Below the pieces are notes generated by a model. That model was not told the origin of the DNA, made no database searches, and saw only the letters and a list, made by a program, of their open reading frames with translations. A stretch of 9,547 bases of DNA from Croceibacterium_A sp039927815 (GTDB taxonomy: Bacteria > Pseudomonadota > Alphaproteobacteria > Sphingomonadales > Sphingomonadaceae): assembly GCA_039927815.1 (NCBI GenBank), contig JBDSUJ010000106.1, forward strand, positions 1-9,547. Reading direction: 5' to 3'. A program made the translations under genes and the position numbers. Shown here one piece after another: positions 7,453-9,547 of the stretch. How positions within the stretch are numbered: the first letter of the stretch is position 1; every line of letters begins with the position of its first letter.

Positions 7453-8829
7453 ATGTCACCCACGTCCCCTTCCCTCCGGCGGAGCGAGCTTTTCGCCACG
7501 CTACAGCTTGCCTGGCCGCTGGCCGCGGCAAACCTGCTGCAGATGCTGGTCTACGCGATCGATGTGATTTTCCTTGCTCGTCTCGGCCAGGAGACGCTCG
7601 CCGCCGCGAGTCTGTCGATCTCGCTGTTCGGCTTGCTGACGTGGATGTTTTCGGGACTGACGGGGATGGTCGCGGCGCTGGTATCGGCGGAACTTGGCCG
7701 CCGCCGCCATGCCGTGCGCGAAGTCCGCCGCAGCGTGAGAATGGCGCTGTGGCTGGCGTTCGCCCTCGGTTTCGCCGGCATGGGGGTGTGCTGGTTTGGC
7801 GAGCGGATCATGTTGGTGACCGGCCAGCAAACCGCCATCGCAGAGGCCGCCGGACGCTTCCTGCGGGTCATCATGTTCGCCATGCCGTTGATGCTGTTCT
7901 CCAATGTGCTGCGCAGCTTCGTGTCGGCGCTGGGGCGGCCGCTTTTCGCAACTCTGATCGCGGTGTTGGCGATCGGGGTTTCGGCCCTCGCCAACTACGC
8001 GCTGGTGTTTGGACGATTCGGCCTGCCTGCGCTCGGCCTTGAGGGCTCGGCGCTGGCGAGTGTCCTGACCGCGCTGTTCACGCTGGCCTGCTACGCCCTT
8101 GCGGTGCGGAGCGACCGGCGGCTCAGGCGGTATGCCCTGTTCGGCAATTGGTGGCGGCCCGAATGGTCCCGGCTGGCCGAACTGATCCGCACCGGGATCC
8201 CGGTCGCGCTGACGATCCTCGCCGAAGCCGGGCTGTTTTCCGGTGCCGCGTTCCTGATGGGCCGGATCGGCGCCGCGCAGCTGGCCGGCCACGCGATCGC
8301 GCTGCAGGTGGCCGCGCTTGCTTTCCAGGTGCCGTTCGGACTGGGCCAGGCGGCGACCATTCGCGTCGGTTATTTCTACGGCGCCGGCGATGGCCGCGCA
8401 GCTGGCCAGGCGGGGTGGACCGCAATCGCGCTCGGGACCGGGTTCATGGCACTGACAGCAGCGATCATGCTGTTCGCCCCGCGTTGGGTGCTGGGCCTCT
8501 ATATCGACCCAGCGGCCCCGCACAACGCCATGCTCGTTCACTACGCCACGCAGTTCCTGGTGGTCGCCGCGGGATTCCAGCTGTTCGATGGGCTGCAGGC
8601 GGTCGCAGCCGGTTCGTTGCGGGGGTTTCAGGATACACGGGTGCCGATGATGCTCGCGCTGTTCGGCTACTGGGTCCCGGGCCTTGGCACTTCGATCTTC
8701 CTGGGCTTTTTCACTCCGCTCGCGGGGCTCGGAATCTGGTTCGGTCTGGCGGTCGGGCTGGTCACGGTGGCGCTGCTGCTGGTGCGGCGGTGGGCCCGGC
8801 GGGACCGGCTCGGCCTGCTACCGGTTTAG
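7453..8829 (+). CDS. MATE family multidrug/cation antiporter, NorM type
   Basis: The 458-residue protein has the usual MATE length and about twelve membrane helices in two related halves. It should export organic cations or drugs in exchange for Na+ or H+ across the inner membrane. Three acidic residues match those important in NorM of Vibrio cholerae (D36, E255, D371): Asp37 in VYAIDVIFLARLG, Glu258 in ILAEAGLF, and Asp379 in FQLFDGLQAVAAGSLRG. The charged loop around residues 219-246 joins the two halves. The frame is open for a long way upstream, but the conserved N-terminus supports the ATG at 7453. It is divergent from the cytochrome gene and lies 115 bases before groES. The true substrate cannot be told from sequence. 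Confidence 0.93.
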   Translation: MSPTSPSLRRSELFATLQLAWPLAAANLLQMLVYAIDVIFLARLGQETLAAASLSISLFGLLTWMFSGLTGMVAALVSAELGRRRHAVREVRRSVRMALWLAFALGFAGMGVCWFGERIMLVTGQQTAIAEAAGRFLRVIMFAMPLMLFSNVLRSFVSALGRPLFATLIAVLAIGVSALANYALVFGRFGLPALGLEGSALASVLTALFTLACYALAVRSDRRLRRYALFGNWWRPEWSRLAELIRTGIPVALTILAEAGLFSGAAFLMGRIGAAQLAGHAIALQVAALAFQVPFGLGQAATIRVGYFYGAGDGRAAGQAGWTAIALGTGFMALTAAIMLFAPRWVLGLYIDPAAPHNAMLVHYATQFLVVAAGFQLFDGLQAVAAGSLRGFQDTRVPMMLALFGYWVPGLGTSIFLGFFTPLAGLGIWFGLAVGLVTVALLLVRRWARRDRLGLLPV

Positions 8830-8850
8830 CGAATTTGTGCCACCGGGGTG

Positions 8851-8879
8851 TTGACGCGCGGCGCGCGGCTCCACATATG
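8851..8879 (+). promoter_or_regulatory. Promoter of groES-groEL
   Basis: TTGACG (8851-8856) is followed after 17 bases by CATATG (8874-8879), which places the start site near 8886, just before the CIRCE repeat. The stretch CCACATAT also loosely resembles an alphaproteobacterial RpoH -10, so dual sigma-70/RpoH use is possible but not shown. Confidence 0.65.
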
Positions 8880-8887
8880 CGCCCCGC

Positions 8888-8912
8888 TGGCACTCTCAAT
8901 ACGAGAGTGCCA
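8888..8912. promoter_or_regulatory. CIRCE operator (HrcA binding site)
   Basis: TGGCACTC (8888-8895) and GAGTGCCA (8905-8912) form a perfect 8-base inverted repeat with the canonical 9-base spacer. It is nearly the CIRCE consensus TTAGCACTC-N9-GAGTGCTAA, with symmetrical changes in the outer bases. It lies at the predicted start site of the groESL transcript, where HrcA would repress it until heat shock. hrcA itself is not in the window. Confidence 0.95.
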
Positions 8913-8944
8913 AACCATTCAAACAACCTTGAAGGGGTACTCAC

Positions 8945-9232
8945 ATGGCATTCCGTCCGCTGCACGACCGAGTTCTGGTCCGACGCATCGAAGCCGAGGA
9001 AAAGACCGCCGGCGGCATCATCATTCCCGACAGCGCCAAGGAAAAGCCGAGCGAGGGCGAGATCGTCGCCATCGGTACCGGCGCGCGCAACGAGCAAGGG
9101 CAGGTCCACCCGCTCGAAGTCAAGGCCGGCGACCGCGTGCTGTTTGGCAAGTGGTCGGGCACCGAGGTCAAGCTCGACGGCGAAGACCTGCTGATCATGA
9201 AGGAAAGCGACATCATGGGGATCGTCGGCTGA
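8945..9232 (+). CDS. groES: Co-chaperonin GroES (Hsp10)
   Basis: GroES forms the heptameric lid of the GroEL folding chamber. The 95-residue protein has standard length and begins MAFRPLHDRVLVRRIEAEEK. The mobile loop that contacts GroEL is at about residues 17-32 (EEKTAGGIIIPDSAKE), and the roof/core segments GEIVAIGTG and GDRVLFGKWSGTEV follow. It ends DIMGIVG. GAAGGGG (8931-8937) lies 7 bases before the ATG. groEL follows after 50 bases in the same direction. Expression is expected to be under CIRCE/HrcA control. Confidence 0.98.
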   Translation: MAFRPLHDRVLVRRIEAEEKTAGGIIIPDSAKEKPSEGEIVAIGTGARNEQGQVHPLEVKAGDRVLFGKWSGTEVKLDGEDLLIMKESDIMGIVG

Positions 9233-9282
9233 CTAGCCGCCCCCGCGCTTTTTAATTCAACCCGTTTCCAGGAGAAATCGAC

Positions 9283-9547
9283 ATGGCTGCCAAGGACGTC
9301 AAATTCTCGCGCGACGCGCGCGAACGCATCATGAGGGGCGTCGACACGCTCGCCAATGCGGTCAAGGTCACGCTTGGGCCCAAGGGCCGCAACGTGGTGC
9401 TCGACAAGAGCTACGGCGCACCGCGCATCACCAAGGACGGCGTCACCGTCGCCAAGGAAATCGAGCTCAAGGACAAGTTCGAGAACATGGGCGCGCAGAT
9501 GCTGCGCGAAGTCGCCAGCAAGACCAACGACCAGGCCGGTGACGGCA
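9283..9547 (+). CDS. groEL: Chaperonin GroEL (Hsp60), N-terminal 88 codons (cut by window end)
   Basis: GroEL is the ATP-driven folding chamber that works with GroES. Only the start of the equatorial domain is present: 88 codons of a protein normally about 545 residues long. MAAKDVKFSRDARERI, the nucleotide-contacting TLGPKGRNVVLD, ITKDGVTVAKEIEL and NMGAQMLREVASK are all as in the family. The frame ends within the GDG motif that contains the ATP-hydrolysing Asp87, which is present. AGGAGA (9270-9275) lies 7 bases before the ATG. Confidence 0.98.
   Translation, partial: MAAKDVKFSRDARERIMRGVDTLANAVKVTLGPKGRNVVLDKSYGAPRITKDGVTVAKEIELKDKFENMGAQMLREVASKTNDQAGDG

Noticed and set aside
7501..8541. 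346-codon minus-strand frame inside the MATE gene
   Set aside because: The MATE frame has family motifs and membrane helices throughout; the opposite frame is Arg/Gln/Gly-rich without any recognisable domain.
8148..9194. 348-codon plus-strand frame spanning the end of the MATE gene and groES
   Set aside because: It crosses two well-supported genes, the promoter and CIRCE in another frame, and has only shadow composition.

Overview
The window looks like a chromosomal housekeeping region from a high-GC alphaproteobacterium. RpoB, GroES, GroEL, L7/L12, a PagL-like outer-membrane enzyme and a lipoprotein cytochrome c together suggest Sphingomonadales (Sphingomonadaceae/Erythrobacteraceae type). 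That placement is inferred from protein character only; no database search was possible. I see no transposase, integrase, phage gene, CRISPR array, tRNA or rRNA.

Layout. Positions 1-2171 hold the first 723 codons of rpoB on the minus strand, preceded by a near-consensus promoter (2387-2415) and a ~210-nt leader. Divergent from it (2562-3337) is a two-gene unit: a four-helix DUF2975 membrane protein and a small XRE-type regulator, preceded by a dense cluster of ATATCGA half-sites. Its last stop codon shares a CTAG with the stop of a convergent ICMT/PEMT-like membrane methyltransferase (3334-3981, minus). A 348-base leader region then leads into rplJ-rplL (4330-5270), which ends at a strong intrinsic terminator. 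Next comes a lipoprotein joining an entericidin-like N-terminus to four EF-hand loops (5539-5985). It is convergent with a minus-strand pair: a lipoprotein cytochrome c with a Thr/Pro-rich tether, and a PagL-like lipid A deacylase candidate. A NorM-type MATE transporter follows (7453-8829), then groES-groEL behind a CIRCE operator; groEL is cut by the window end.

How the genes relate. Two essential modules dominate: transcription/translation (rpoB, rplJ, rplL) and the HrcA-type heat-shock chaperonin operon. In many bacteria rplJ-rplL-rpoB-rpoC is one operon. Here rpoB is inverted and separated from rplJL by three genes, so ribosomal-stalk and RNA-polymerase expression must be set from separate promoters. 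Between these modules lies a cell-envelope set (Ca-binding lipoprotein, tethered cytochrome, outer-membrane enzyme, efflux pump) with no obvious shared pathway.

The observations I rate highest are the rpoB/rplJL split with a private rpoB promoter and leader, the operator array in front of the DUF2975/XRE pair, the entericidin/EF-hand lipoprotein, and a nine-codon leader ORF coupled to the cytochrome gene. I found no convincing evidence of a wholly new multi-gene system.
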